A DNA stretch of 64,000 nucleotides, from NCBI RefSeq assembly GCF_021502585.1, contig NZ_JAKFGM010000001.1, positions 992,001 to 1,056,000 of the forward strand, given 5' to 3'. Under the pieces are notes generated by a model. That model made no database searches. It was not told the origin of the DNA and was given only the letters and a program-made list of their open reading frames with translations. This document shows, piece by piece, positions 45,377-54,844 of the stretch; positions within the stretch are counted from its first letter, which is position 1, and every line of letters starts with the position of its first letter. The DNA is from Sphingomonas cremea (GTDB lineage: Bacteria > Pseudomonadota > Alphaproteobacteria > Sphingomonadales > Sphingomonadaceae). The translations under genes were made by a program, and so were the position numbers.

Positions 45377-46542
45377 AGCTCGATCCGCAACATTTCCTCA
45401 AGCGTCCGGGAATCAATCGGCTGTTGAAGGCGCTAGATGCAAAACACGGCACGGCGCGCTTCGTCGGCGGCGCCGTCCGCGACCAGTTGCTCGACGTACC
45501 CCATGACGACCTCGACCTCGCCACGACGCTTCCGCCGGACGACGTGACCCGCCGGCTCGAGGCGGCGGGCATCAAGGCCGTTCCCACGGGAATAGAACAT
45601 GGCACCATCACCGCCGTGTCTTCCGGAACAGTGGTCGAAGTCACGACCCTCCGCTCCGACGTTTCGACGGACGGCCGCCGCGCCACCGTCGCTTTCACCG
45701 ACGATTGGCGGCAGGATGCGGGAAGGCGCGATTTCACCATCAACGCCCTCTACGCCGACCCCTACACTGGCGAGCTGTTCGATTATTTCGGCGGGCTCGA
45801 TGATCTGGATACGCGCACGGTCCGCTTCATTGGCGATCCGTTGCAGCGCATTGCCGAGGATCATCTGCGCATCCTCCGCTACTTCCGGTTCCACGCCCGC
45901 TATGGCCATGGGGCGCCCGACGCCGCGGCGCTCAAGGCCTGCACCGATCGCGCCAACGACCTCATGGCCTTATCGCGGGAGCGGATTGCCGACGAGCTGT
46001 TGAAGCTGCTCTCCCTATCCTATCCGACCCCGACTGTTCGGCTGATGCACGCGCACGGCTTGTTCGAACCGGTGGTGCCGGAAGTTGCCGGCGTCGAACG
46101 TCTCGCCAAACTGGTCGCCGCCGAGCGCAAGGCCAATATCGCACCAGACCCATTGCGCCGCCTCTCCGCACTATTGCCGCCCGACCCGCCGAGCGCCGAG
46201 CGCGTGGCCGCGCGCCTCAAGCTGTCGAACAAGGCCAGGAAACGCCTTGCCAGTGCCGCCGACCTGTCGCTGCGCGAAACGCCTCAGGGGCTTGCCTATC
46301 GGCTTGGTACCGAAGGCGCGGTTGATCGATTGCTGTTGGCGTCGAAGCCGGCGGACGCAGCCCGGATCGCCAATTGGGCCCCGCCCCGGCTGCCGATCGG
46401 CGGCCGGGAACTGATGGCGCTTGGGATCGCCGAAGGCCCGGCAATCGCAAAAGCGATCAAGCGGATCGAGGACGCCTGGGAAAAGGCAGGCTTCCCCAAG
46501 GGCGGTGATTTCAAACGGATCGTCGAAGAAGCCCTGCGCTAG
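45373..46542 (+). CDS. cca: CCA-adding tRNA nucleotidyltransferase
   Basis: 389 residues, class II nucleotidyltransferase. RFVGGAVRDQLLDVPHDDLDLAT (~29-50) gives the GGxVRD and D-x-D catalytic motifs, RRDFTINAL and DHLRILRYFRFHARYG complete the head and neck domains; the tail is helical and matches the alphaproteobacterial enzyme. Adds or repairs the 3' CCA of tRNA. Third gene of the coupled operon; stop overlaps the convergent PilZ gene. Confidence 0.96.
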   Translation: MKLDPQHFLKRPGINRLLKALDAKHGTARFVGGAVRDQLLDVPHDDLDLATTLPPDDVTRRLEAAGIKAVPTGIEHGTITAVSSGTVVEVTTLRSDVSTDGRRATVAFTDDWRQDAGRRDFTINALYADPYTGELFDYFGGLDDLDTRTVRFIGDPLQRIAEDHLRILRYFRFHARYGHGAPDAAALKACTDRANDLMALSRERIADELLKLLSLSYPTPTVRLMHAHGLFEPVVPEVAGVERLAKLVAAERKANIAPDPLRRLSALLPPDPPSAERVAARLKLSNKARKRLASAADLSLRETPQGLAYRLGTEGAVDRLLLASKPADAARIANWAPPRLPIGGRELMALGIAEGPAIAKAIKRIEDAWEKAGFPKGGDFKRIVEEALR

Positions 46543-46805
46543 GCTACGAACACCGGCTCCAGGAACACCGCGCCAGCTTCGTTGCCGAGTGCCCAGCGGA
46601 TCTGGGCCGGGAAGGTGCCATATTTCGGCACCTTGATCTGGACATTCTCACCGATCTTTAGCGTGCCCTCGGTTTCCATCCGGCAGCCCTCGCGGCTGAT
46701 GTCGATCACCACGACCGAAACGGTGTTGCCGTCGCTGTCGATCAACGTCGTATCGAACCTTGTATCCACGCGCGGCGCGCGTTTGATTTCACCAGGCTCC
46801 CGCAT
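46539..46805 (-). CDS. Single-domain PilZ protein
   Basis: 88 residues, one PilZ domain: KRAPRVDTRFDTTL (the arginine-containing N-terminal element) and VIDISREGCRMET (D-x-S-x-x-G). The RxxxR motif is present only in part (RAPRVDTR), so c-di-GMP binding is plausible but not certain. Second PilZ gene of the window besides the tandem one at 5.8 kb. Confidence 0.85.
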   Translation of the reverse strand: MREPGEIKRAPRVDTRFDTTLIDSDGNTVSVVVIDISREGCRMETEGTLKIGENVQIKVPKYGTFPAQIRWALGNEAGAVFLEPVFVA

Positions 46806-46961
46806 GAAATGCCCCCATTCGAACGCAATAGGTCTAGCTAATATATATTAAAATCAAGTCAAAACGGCTCAATTTTACAACCGGATCGACCGAATCCGTT
46901 ACCAATCGAAATCAACCGTCTGGCTTGACGCGCGCCCTGCGGACGCCACGCTCGGTGCACA

Positions 46962-48482
46962 TCAATTCTGGTGAGGACCTGCCGTTTCGATTTTCTCCAT
47001 GACGTCGCTGACCGTGAAGCTTGCAGCTTTGGCGCGCGGCGGGAATTCCTTGAAGCTTTCCATATACTTCGCGATGATTTCCTGTGCCGGAACCAGCAGG
47101 AACGCTCGGTGGCATTCCCAATCGGGGAACCAGCTGCTCTCGATGCCGCGTTCGAACGGGTCGGCCCGGATGTTCGTCATATAGGGTACGCGCAGCCTCG
47201 TGAACTCGCGCTTCCAGACATCCATTCCGTGATGCTCCTGAATCATGAAGCTCATCTTCCAATTGCGGACGCGGAGCGCCATGAGATCGCCATCGTCGCT
47301 CCAATAGAGGAATCCCTGCCGCGGACTGGACTTCTCCTTGCCCGCAAGGAAGGGGATGAGGTTCTCACCGTCGAGGTGTACCTTGAACTTCTTCCCGTTG
47401 AGCGTGTGGCCGTTCTTCAACTTGCTAACGAGATCCGTGTTGCCTGCGGCTGCGGCGAAGGTTGGCATGAAGTCCTCATGCGCGCAGATGTCGTTGACGA
47501 CTGTCCCGGCCTTGATGACGCTTGGCCAGCGGATTGCGCAGGGCACGCGAAACGCGCCTTCCCAGTTCGTCGCCTTCTCGCCCTTGAACGGTGTCGATCC
47601 GCCATCGGGCCAACTCATGCATTCGGCGCCATTGTCGGTCGTGTAAACGACGATCGTATTGTCGGCGACGCCAAGCTCGTCGACCAGGGCCAGCAATTGA
47701 CCGACGTGTCCGTCATGTTCGACCATTCCGTCCGGATAGACGCCGAGGCCGGTCTTGCCGCGTGATTCCTTCTTCAGGTGCGTGAAGATGTGCATCCGGG
47801 TGCTGTTGAAGTAGCAGAACCAAGGGTCGCCGCTCTTGTGCTTCCGCTTGATGAAGTCCTTGGCAGCGGCGAGGAATTCCTCGTCGATGGTTTCCATGCG
47901 CTTCTTGCCCATGGGGCCGGTGTTCTCGATAACCTGCTTGCCTACGCGGCCGAATGCGGGATCGACGGTGGCGTCATCCTTGTCAGAAGCCTTGCACTTC
48001 AGGACACCCCGCGGCCCGAACTTTTCGCGGAACTTCGGGTCCTTTGGATAATCGTCGTTCTCCGGCTCCTCTTCGGCATTGAGGTGGTATAAATTGCCAA
48101 AGAACTCATCGAAGCCGTGCACGGTGGGAAGATGTTCGTTGCGATCACCGAGGTGGTTCTTGCCGAACTGACCGGTCGCATAACCGTAAGTCTTCAGCAC
48201 ATCGGCAATTGAAGGATCGTTCGGCCCGAGGCCCAGTTGGGCGCCCGGAAGGCCCACCTTTGTCAGGCCGGTCCGGATCGGCGACTGACCGGTTAGGAAC
48301 GCGGCCCGGCCTGCCGTGCAGCTTTGTTGGCCATACCAATCCGTGAAAAGCGCTCCCTCATGCGCAATGCGATCGATATTGGGCGTGCGATAACCCATCA
48401 GGCCCATGTTGTAGCAGCTGGGATTAAACCAGCCGATGTCGTCCCCCATGATGAACAGGATATTTGGTTTGCCGTTGGGCAT
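46962..48482 (-). CDS. Cysteine-type arylsulfatase
   Basis: 506 residues from ATG 48482 (AGGAG 8 nt upstream). Core motifs: NILFIMGDDIGW with the two metal Asp, and the formylglycine motif SCTAGRAAFLTG, where the third position is Ala rather than the commoner Pro. The metal site DNGAE is also present. The frame is open to TTG 48545 and there encodes LGGTALGVILGLSQRSAGATP, which looks like the hydrophobic half of an export signal without its basic start; two TAA codons lie just before. Either a TTG start or a partly eroded signal peptide. Confidence 0.9.
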   Translation of the reverse strand: MPNGKPNILFIMGDDIGWFNPSCYNMGLMGYRTPNIDRIAHEGALFTDWYGQQSCTAGRAAFLTGQSPIRTGLTKVGLPGAQLGLGPNDPSIADVLKTYGYATGQFGKNHLGDRNEHLPTVHGFDEFFGNLYHLNAEEEPENDDYPKDPKFREKFGPRGVLKCKASDKDDATVDPAFGRVGKQVIENTGPMGKKRMETIDEEFLAAAKDFIKRKHKSGDPWFCYFNSTRMHIFTHLKKESRGKTGLGVYPDGMVEHDGHVGQLLALVDELGVADNTIVVYTTDNGAECMSWPDGGSTPFKGEKATNWEGAFRVPCAIRWPSVIKAGTVVNDICAHEDFMPTFAAAAGNTDLVSKLKNGHTLNGKKFKVHLDGENLIPFLAGKEKSSPRQGFLYWSDDGDLMALRVRNWKMSFMIQEHHGMDVWKREFTRLRVPYMTNIRADPFERGIESSWFPDWECHRAFLLVPAQEIIAKYMESFKEFPPRAKAASFTVSDVMEKIETAGPHQN

Positions 48483-48656
48483 GGGAGTCGCTCCTGCGGA
48501 ACGTTGGGAAAGACCCAAAATTACGCCCAGGGCCGTGCCACCCAATCGGGTGAATCCCTGATATCTTTATTAATATTGTTAATCTGCAGGAGAGAATCAG
48601 AGAATTGCGTTATGTCTGGCGCGGGGACTTTCCAGGATTCTGCATGGCCGGATGGC

Positions 48657-49670
48657 TCATTCCGATTGAGGGACACCGGGCGGCATGATCACATGCAGGG
48701 GCATCGTCAGTGAGAAAAAAGCTGTGGTGGAGTCGAGGCGATTCTTGACGCCGAATTCCTCAAAGAAACGCGCCCTGGCCACGACGGGGATTTTCCCCAG
48801 GTTGAAATTAAAGGCGGCCGTCGCTCCAACACCCGTAGTCCGGCCCTTGAAGGCGCCTAGCCTGGCACCTTCGCCACTGTCGCCGCTAACCTGTTGGAAG
48901 TGATATGCCTGCAGCCCCGCTGAAAATTTCGGCGAGAATATTCTTTCTACCGATGCTTCGAGGTGGAATTCCGTCCCCGTGTCGTAATCGGTGAAATCAT
49001 TTTCTCCGTTGAACGTTAGGCCGGCCTTGCTCGAAACATCCCAGCCCGCCTTGGCGTCATGCCAGCTGAGCGCCAGTGACGTATCTACGACCCAGCGGTG
49101 AAAGGCTAAATTGGCCAGCTTACTCTCCCGATAGTTGCCGACCGGGATGTTGAGGACGGTACTGAGCGCAACATGGGTATTGGTCGCCACGGGCCAGCTC
49201 AGGGTCGCGGAAGTGATCGGATCGCCTATTATCGTTGCCGCGTCATCTGCCGAAAGCTCGATCGTATTTCCGCGGGGTCCGGTGAGTATGACATCAACGT
49301 CGACGTCGGGTCGCCCGATAGGCAAGGCCATTCCGACGCCCAAAGTACCACCAAGAAAATCGGTTGTTGGCACCCATAGCAATGTCGCGAAGTCTGCGTT
49401 GATCTTGGCCTTGAGTCCGGCAACCACATTACCGCCGACGACGAATTCACGATCGCCCTTGGCCTTGCCGGACAGGTGAAAAGCGGTATTATCGAAGAAT
49501 ATTCCCCGGATCGGCGGCAGGAGCGCGGCTCCAGGTCCGCCCGACCCAAGCAAGTAGAAGCTGGCGCCGCCTTCCGACGCATAGGCCGGGGTTGCAAAGA
49601 AAGACACCGGTCCCAGGATGGCTGACAGCAATATAAGCTGGCGTCTGTTTGCGAAATGACTCATCGCCAT
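48657..49670 (-). CDS. MetA-pathway/SphA-like outer membrane protein
   Basis: 337 residues with a signal peptide (~1-32, ending PAYAS) and an all-beta sequence of alternating hydrophobics ending in a short PQSE tail. It resembles the phenol-degradation MetA-pathway transporter family, proposed as outer membrane channels for hydrophobic compounds. The GGASFYLLGSGGPGAALLPPIRGIF start is typical. It lies upstream of the arylsulfatase on the same strand with a 174-nt gap, so co-function is suggested only. Confidence 0.8.
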   Translation of the reverse strand: MAMSHFANRRQLILLSAILGPVSFFATPAYASEGGASFYLLGSGGPGAALLPPIRGIFFDNTAFHLSGKAKGDREFVVGGNVVAGLKAKINADFATLLWVPTTDFLGGTLGVGMALPIGRPDVDVDVILTGPRGNTIELSADDAATIIGDPITSATLSWPVATNTHVALSTVLNIPVGNYRESKLANLAFHRWVVDTSLALSWHDAKAGWDVSSKAGLTFNGENDFTDYDTGTEFHLEASVERIFSPKFSAGLQAYHFQQVSGDSGEGARLGAFKGRTTGVGATAAFNFNLGKIPVVARARFFEEFGVKNRLDSTTAFFSLTMPLHVIMPPGVPQSE

Positions 49671-49817
49671 CCGCTCCTCTGTCGAGTGGACCTTGGCGAT
49701 CTTAAATCGCTCGGTACAATTGCATTATCGGGGTAAACCCCAATTCGCCGATCTTCTTCAATGGCGAACCCGGGTCCAATAAATGGTGGACGTCATCGGG
49801 ATAGTCCCGATCCGCAA

Positions 49818-51563
49818 TCAATGCCGTCGGCGGCTCTTCCAATATTCAAGCGCGGCCTGGGCCTCGAGCGGTCTGGCAAAGTAAAAGCCCTGGCCGGATG
49901 AGCAGCCCAGCGCAGCCAATGTCGTCGCCAGCTCTACCGTCTCGATCCCTTCCGCCGTCGTCGACATGCCAAGCGCGTCGGCCAGGCTCAGCACCGCGCG
50001 GACGATCGCCACCGCGTCGGGGTCGCGCATCATTCCGGTGACGAAGCTCTTGTCGATCTTCAGCACGTCGATCGGCAGGCGCTGGAGGTAGGCCAGGCTC
50101 GAATAACCGGTGCCGAAATCGTCCATCGCCACGGTCGCATCCAGAGCCTTCAGCGCCTCGAACACGCGCATCGCCCGGCCGGGGTCCTGGACGATCGAGC
50201 TTTCGGTGAGCTCGAGCGTTAGCCGCTCGCCCTTGAGCCCGCTCGACCGAAGCGCGCTCTCGACCACGTCGGCGATATTGTCTCGAGCGACCTGGATGGC
50301 GCTTAAATTGACGCCGACATAGAGCGGCAGCGGCGCGCCCGCCTCCCGGTCCCACTCGGCGACCGTCTGCGCGGCCTTGTCCATCGCCCAGCGGCCGAGC
50401 TGGAGGATCAGCCCGCTTTCCTCGGCCACGGGAATGAATTCGGTCGGGCTGATCTCGCCGCGGTCCTCATGATTCCAGCGCGCGAGCGCCTCGAACCCGG
50501 CAACTTCGCCCGACTTCAGGTTGATCAGCGGCTGATAGAATAGCTTGAGCTGGTCCTTGTCGAGCGCCCGGCGCAGCTCGGTCTCGATCGAGAAACGGCG
50601 GCGCGCGGCGCTGGCTTCCTTGGGCTCATAGACCTGCGGCTTGCCCGCTGCCTTGGCCTGCTTGACTGCGAACTGGGCATTGCGGAACAGTTCCTCGGGA
50701 TCCTGGCCCGCTTGCATTAGCGCGACGCCAATTCCGCATTCGATGCGGATCTCCAGCTCGCTCAGCTTGAACGGCGTCGCCATCACCTGCTGGATCCGCT
50801 CCGCCGCGGCCAGCGCATCCTCGACCCCGCGCTTGAGGCCGACCAGGATTCCAAACTCGTTCCCGCCGGTCCGGGCCAGCACGTCGCCGCCACGCAGCGC
50901 CGATATCAGCCGCCGCGCAAAAGTGATCAGCAGCTCGTCGCCGGCAAGGCTGCCCATCGACTCGTTGATGCGGCTGAAGCGCAGCATGTCGACCACCAGT
51001 ACCGCATATTCGCAATCGCGGGCGCTGGTGCTGCCCTTGATCTCGATCGTTTCGGTGAAGGACAGGCGGTTGGGTAGGCCGGTCAGGCTGTCGCGCAGCA
51101 TCTCGGCGCGCAACGTGCGCTCGGCCTGGACCTCGACCGTGCGGTCGACCAAGCTGACCAGGCAACGCGGGCGCCCCTTCGCGCACCGCGACAGAGGCGC
51201 CAGCTTGATCCGGAAATATCGCGCGCCGATCCCCTCACCCTCGCAAAAGTCCAGCTCGTTGGTCGCGTCGAAATCGGCCAGGAACTCCTGCATCAGCTGG
51301 GCGATTCCCAGGTGCTGGCACTGGCGGAAGTCGCCGCTCATCATCGCTTCGTCGCCGGTCAGCGCGATGACCTCGTCGAAGCGCGAATTGCGGTCGATCA
51401 GGCAAAGCACGCCTCTGGACGTCTGGCCGACGATCGCGGCTGCGATCGGCAGGGCGGCAAGCAATGCATGATCGTCCGCCGACGCGCGGACGCTTGAGGG
51501 GTCATTCTGGACCGCAGGACCTACGCTTTTAGGCGTGGCCGAGCGGCGCGCTGCAGCCTGCAT
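49818..51563 (-). CDS. PAS-like/GGDEF/EAL protein, degenerate cyclase, likely c-di-GMP phosphodiesterase
   Basis: 581 residues: N-terminal PAS-like sensory region (~30-145), GGDEF domain (~155-315) with DSLTGLPNR but a degenerate active site GGNEF (233-237), and EAL domain (~325-575) with intact EAL at 358-360, NLSAIQV, ELTESSI, and DDFGTGYSS...KIDKSF. The Asn for Asp/Glu replacement argues against diguanylate cyclase activity, so the phosphodiesterase function dominates by inference. Works in the same second-messenger circuit as the PilZ proteins. Confidence 0.92.
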   Translation of the reverse strand: MQAAARRSATPKSVGPAVQNDPSSVRASADDHALLAALPIAAAIVGQTSRGVLCLIDRNSRFDEVIALTGDEAMMSGDFRQCQHLGIAQLMQEFLADFDATNELDFCEGEGIGARYFRIKLAPLSRCAKGRPRCLVSLVDRTVEVQAERTLRAEMLRDSLTGLPNRLSFTETIEIKGSTSARDCEYAVLVVDMLRFSRINESMGSLAGDELLITFARRLISALRGGDVLARTGGNEFGILVGLKRGVEDALAAAERIQQVMATPFKLSELEIRIECGIGVALMQAGQDPEELFRNAQFAVKQAKAAGKPQVYEPKEASAARRRFSIETELRRALDKDQLKLFYQPLINLKSGEVAGFEALARWNHEDRGEISPTEFIPVAEESGLILQLGRWAMDKAAQTVAEWDREAGAPLPLYVGVNLSAIQVARDNIADVVESALRSSGLKGERLTLELTESSIVQDPGRAMRVFEALKALDATVAMDDFGTGYSSLAYLQRLPIDVLKIDKSFVTGMMRDPDAVAIVRAVLSLADALGMSTTAEGIETVELATTLAALGCSSGQGFYFARPLEAQAALEYWKSRRRH

Positions 51564-51636
51564 GGCAACCGCGTTAACCGAAGGAGGTTAATGGGCAGTT
51601 TCGAGCGAGGTTGATGCAGGTTAGGAATTATGCCGG

Positions 51637-53898
51637 TTATCCGACTAATTCGCTCGTTTTTGGACTGATCGGAACCGCATCGAACCTATTCGATCGGGGG
51701 AAACCATTGGGCGCAATTCGCCCGCTCGCGCCGCGGATCGCGCGCCATGGCGTAAGGTCGGTTTCGGACCTCACCCGTCCACTGTCCCCACCCAGCGGCC
51801 AGCTGATCCCGTCGGCCAGCGCAAAGGCCATCGCGTCGCTGAGGCCTCCGTCGCGGTAACGCTGCAGCTGCACCCCCGACCCGCGGCCAAGCTCGGGCAG
51901 TTCGTCCAGCTTGAACACCAGCATCTTGCGGTTCTCGCCGATCACCGCGACGGAGTCCGCCTGCGCCCCTACCCGCCTAACCACCGCCACCTTCGCCTTG
52001 GGCCGAAGGTTCATTAGCTGCTTGCCCTTGCGCGTCTCCGCCAGGGTCGCTTCGCCCGTCGTCACGAACCCGCGCCCGTCGGTGCTTGCGACCAATATCT
52101 TATGCTCCGGCCGCACTACGAGCATGGCGATGATCTCGCATTCCGCCTCCAGGTCGATGGTCAGCCGGATCGGCTCGCCGAACCCGCGCCCCCCGGGCAG
52201 CTTGTCCCCGCCCAGCGTATAGACCCGCCCATTGTCCGCCGCGACCAGCAGCCGGTCGGTGGTCTGCGCGTGAAAATGGATGTGCGGCCCGTCGCCTTCG
52301 CGCCACTTGAGCTCGGCCATTTCGCTCAGCGCTACATGCCCCTTCATCGCCCGGATCCAGCCTCGCTGCGACAGGATCACCGTAATCGGCTCCTTCTCGA
52401 TCATCTGGCTCCAGTCGAGCTCGCGGGCTGGCGCCTGTTCCTGCACAACGGTCCGCCGCTCGTCGCCGGCATAAGCCTCCTTCAGCACCGCCAGGTCCTT
52501 CTTCAGCCGGGTCCGCTGCCGCGCCGGGCTCTCGACCAGTGCAGCCAGCCCTTCCCGCTCCTTGGCGAGGGCAGCGCGCTCCTTGCCGATCTCCATTTCC
52601 TCCAACCTGCGCAAGCTACGCAGCCGCATGTTGAGGATCGCCTCGGCCTGCCGATCGCTGAGCTTGAACTCCTCGATCATCACCGCCTTGGGCTCGTCCT
52701 CGGTGCGGATGATCTCGATCACCCGGTCGAGGTTTAGGAACGCCACCAAAAACCCGTCGAGCAGCTCCAGCCGGTCGTCGATCTTCCCGATCCGCGTCGT
52801 CGACCGCCGGACCAGCACCTCGATCTGGAACTCAAGCCAGGCGAGCAGCACCTGCCGCAGGCTCATCACCCCCGGCGTCCGCATCTTGTCGAGCACGTTG
52901 AGGTTCAGCGGAAATCGCACCTCCAGCTCGGTCAGTTTGAACAGGCTTTCCAGAAGCAGTTCCGGGTCGACCGTCCTCGATCGCGGCTCCAGCACGATCC
53001 GCACCTTTTCGTCGCTTTCGTCGCGGACGTCGGCCAGGATCGGCAGCTTCTTCAGCGCAATCAGGTCCGCAATCTGCTCGATCAGCTTGCCCTTCTGCAC
53101 GCCATAGGGAATTTCGTGGACCAGCAGGTGCCAGCCCCCGCCCTTCTCCCGCTCCACCTCGATCTTTGCGCGCAGCCGGAAGCTGCCCCGCCCGGTCGCA
53201 TAGGCGTGGGCGATGGTCTCGCGATTGTCGACCAGCACGCCGCCGGTCGGAAAGTCCGGCCCGCTGACGAAGTCCATCAGCGCCCTATCCTCGGCATGCG
53301 GATTGTCGATCAGGTGGCTTGCCGCCTCGATCAGCTCGCCGACATTGTGGGGCGGAATGCTGGTCGCCATTCCGACCGCGATCCCGCTCGCGCCATTGGC
53401 GAGCAGGTTGGGGAACAGTCCGGGGAAGACCTCGGGCTCTTCCTCCTCGCCATTATAAGTGGCGCGATAATCGACCGTTCCTTCGTCCAGCCCGGTCATC
53501 AGCCGCTGCGCCGTCGCGGTCAGCCGCGCCTCGGTATAGCGGTAGGCGGCGGCATTATCCCCGTCGATGTTGCCGAAATTGCCCTGCCCGTCGACCAGCG
53601 GATAACGGAGCGCGAAATCCTGCGCCAGGCGCACCATCGCGTCATAGACCGACTGGTCACCGTGCGGATGATATTTACCGATGACGTCGCCGACGACCCG
53701 CGCGCATTTCTTGTAGGCGGAGGCCGGATCCAGCTTCAGCAACCGCATCGCCCACAGCAGGCGGCGGTGCACCGGCTTCAACCCGTCACGAACGTCCGGC
53801 AGCGACCGGGCGGTGATCGTCGACAGGGCGTAGACGAGGTAGCGTTCGGAGAGCGCGGCGTCGAAGGGGATTTCAATTTCGGATTCGGTCGGTTGCAT
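51637..53898 (-). CDS. parC: DNA topoisomerase IV subunit A
   Basis: 753 residues. N-terminal [41 protein letters not shown] (QRDR region with Asp) and the catalytic Tyr in [13 protein letters not shown] are all present. Separates replicated chromosomes together with ParE (not in the window). The shortened C-terminal domain of ~250 residues, without GyrA-box QRRGGKG, supports ParC rather than GyrA. The stop is 74 nt from the GGDEF/EAL gene on the same strand. Confidence 0.96.
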   Translation of the reverse strand: MQPTESEIEIPFDAALSERYLVYALSTITARSLPDVRDGLKPVHRRLLWAMRLLKLDPASAYKKCARVVGDVIGKYHPHGDQSVYDAMVRLAQDFALRYPLVDGQGNFGNIDGDNAAAYRYTEARLTATAQRLMTGLDEGTVDYRATYNGEEEEPEVFPGLFPNLLANGASGIAVGMATSIPPHNVGELIEAASHLIDNPHAEDRALMDFVSGPDFPTGGVLVDNRETIAHAYATGRGSFRLRAKIEVEREKGGGWHLLVHEIPYGVQKGKLIEQIADLIALKKLPILADVRDESDEKVRIVLEPRSRTVDPELLLESLFKLTELEVRFPLNLNVLDKMRTPGVMSLRQVLLAWLEFQIEVLVRRSTTRIGKIDDRLELLDGFLVAFLNLDRVIEIIRTEDEPKAVMIEEFKLSDRQAEAILNMRLRSLRRLEEMEIGKERAALAKEREGLAALVESPARQRTRLKKDLAVLKEAYAGDERRTVVQEQAPARELDWSQMIEKEPITVILSQRGWIRAMKGHVALSEMAELKWREGDGPHIHFHAQTTDRLLVAADNGRVYTLGGDKLPGGRGFGEPIRLTIDLEAECEIIAMLVVRPEHKILVASTDGRGFVTTGEATLAETRKGKQLMNLRPKAKVAVVRRVGAQADSVAVIGENRKMLVFKLDELPELGRGSGVQLQRYRDGGLSDAMAFALADGISWPLGGDSGRVRSETDLTPWRAIRGASGRIAPNGFPRSNRFDAVPISPKTSELVG

Positions 53899-53990
53899 TG
53901 GTTAGGGTTAGCAGGCGCGTCCCCTTCCCGTCATCCCGGACATCCGATTTTTGAGGCCGAGCGGGCATCATCGGAAGAAGCCAACCATCC

Positions 53991-54033
53991 GCAATGGCCG
54001 GATTGGGCGGAAAGCGGACGAAACGAGGTTGGC
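53991..54033. repeat. Intergenic repeat, copy A (AATGGCCGGATTGGG...GAAAGC)
   Basis: Between parC and marC. The stretch GCAATGGCCGGATTGGGCGG then AAAGCGG, ending AGGTTGGC next to the marC stop, is closely similar to 56551-56591 (copy B): shared core AATGRCCGGAWTGGGY-x-GAAAGC and the same AGGTTGGC end. Similar GAAAGC-containing intergenic segments recur in sphingomonad genomes as I know them. Function unknown. Confidence 0.65.
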
Positions 54034-54677
54034 TAAGCGGGGCGCAATCCGAAGAAGTCACTGAATCCGGTGAGCAGGAATTGGATGCCGATCGCGACCA
54101 GCAGGAAGCCGAAAATCCGCGTTAGGGCGTCTATGCCTGACGGGCCGAGAACCCGCGCCATTGAAGCCGCCGTTCGCAAGATGAGCCAGGCGATGAACAG
54201 CGTCACGGTAATGCCAATGATGACCCCGGCGTAAATAAGGCTGTAATTTTCTGGATGGTTGCTTTCGATCTGGGACGCCGCCGTCACTACAACCGAAATT
54301 GAACCCGGGCCTGCAAGGCTGGGCATGGCAAGCGGCGTGAATGCAATTTCAAGCTCGGGCTGCGTTGCTCCTTGCGAGGCGTCCGGCGCAATCGCCGGAA
54401 AGAGCATTCGAAAACCTAGCACCGATATGATCAGCCCCCCCGCAATCCTGATGCCAGGAACTGAAATTCCGAAGAATTCGATGATCGCCGATCCGAGGAG
54501 AAGGAATAGAACCAGGATACCAAAGGCATAGATGCATGCCATCAACGCATCGCGATCACGCCTTTTCTTTTCGAACCGGGCCGTCAGCGAAAGGAACAGG
54601 GGAGCGGTACTAAGCGGGTTCATGATCGGGAATAGAGTGCCGACCGTCAGTATAATCGCTTCACCGAAAATATTGAT
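54033..54677 (-). CDS. MarC family membrane protein; probable ATC start codon
   Basis: 214 residues if started at ATC 54677; 196 from the first ATG (54623). MarC proteins are six-helix membrane proteins of uncertain function. The 18 codons before the ATG, INIFGEAIILTVGTLFPI, belong to the first helix of the family, so the ATG cannot be the true start. GGAGG lies exactly 6 nt before ATC-AAT-ATT. Rare ATC/ATT initiation or a mutated ATG are the options. Core: MNPLSTAPLFLSLTARF and LAMPSLAGPGSISVVV. Confidence 0.85.
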   Translation of the reverse strand: MNIFGEAIILTVGTLFPIMNPLSTAPLFLSLTARFEKKRRDRDALMACIYAFGILVLFLLLGSAIIEFFGISVPGIRIAGGLIISVLGFRMLFPAIAPDASQGATQPELEIAFTPLAMPSLAGPGSISVVVTAASQIESNHPENYSLIYAGVIIGITVTLFIAWLILRTAASMARVLGPSGIDALTRIFGFLLVAIGIQFLLTGFSDFFGLRPA

Positions 54678-54844
54678 TGGCTGCCTCCGATTTCCGGGCC
54701 TGCGCTGCCAGGCTCGATACCTCGCGAATATCTGAAACGGCGGCAGCGCTCAATGCGGGCGTACCCCTGCCGTAAAACGACTGCATTGGGTGGAAGGCGG
54801 ACACTAGCGCAGGTTCTGACCGCTGGTTTGTAATCAGAGACCAG

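Noticed and set aside
49795-49811. ATCGGGA-TAG-TCCCGAT hairpin as terminator of the GGDEF/EAL gene
   Set aside because: Only a 3-nt loop and no T-tract on the minus strand; kept as a possible weak structure but not listed as a terminator.
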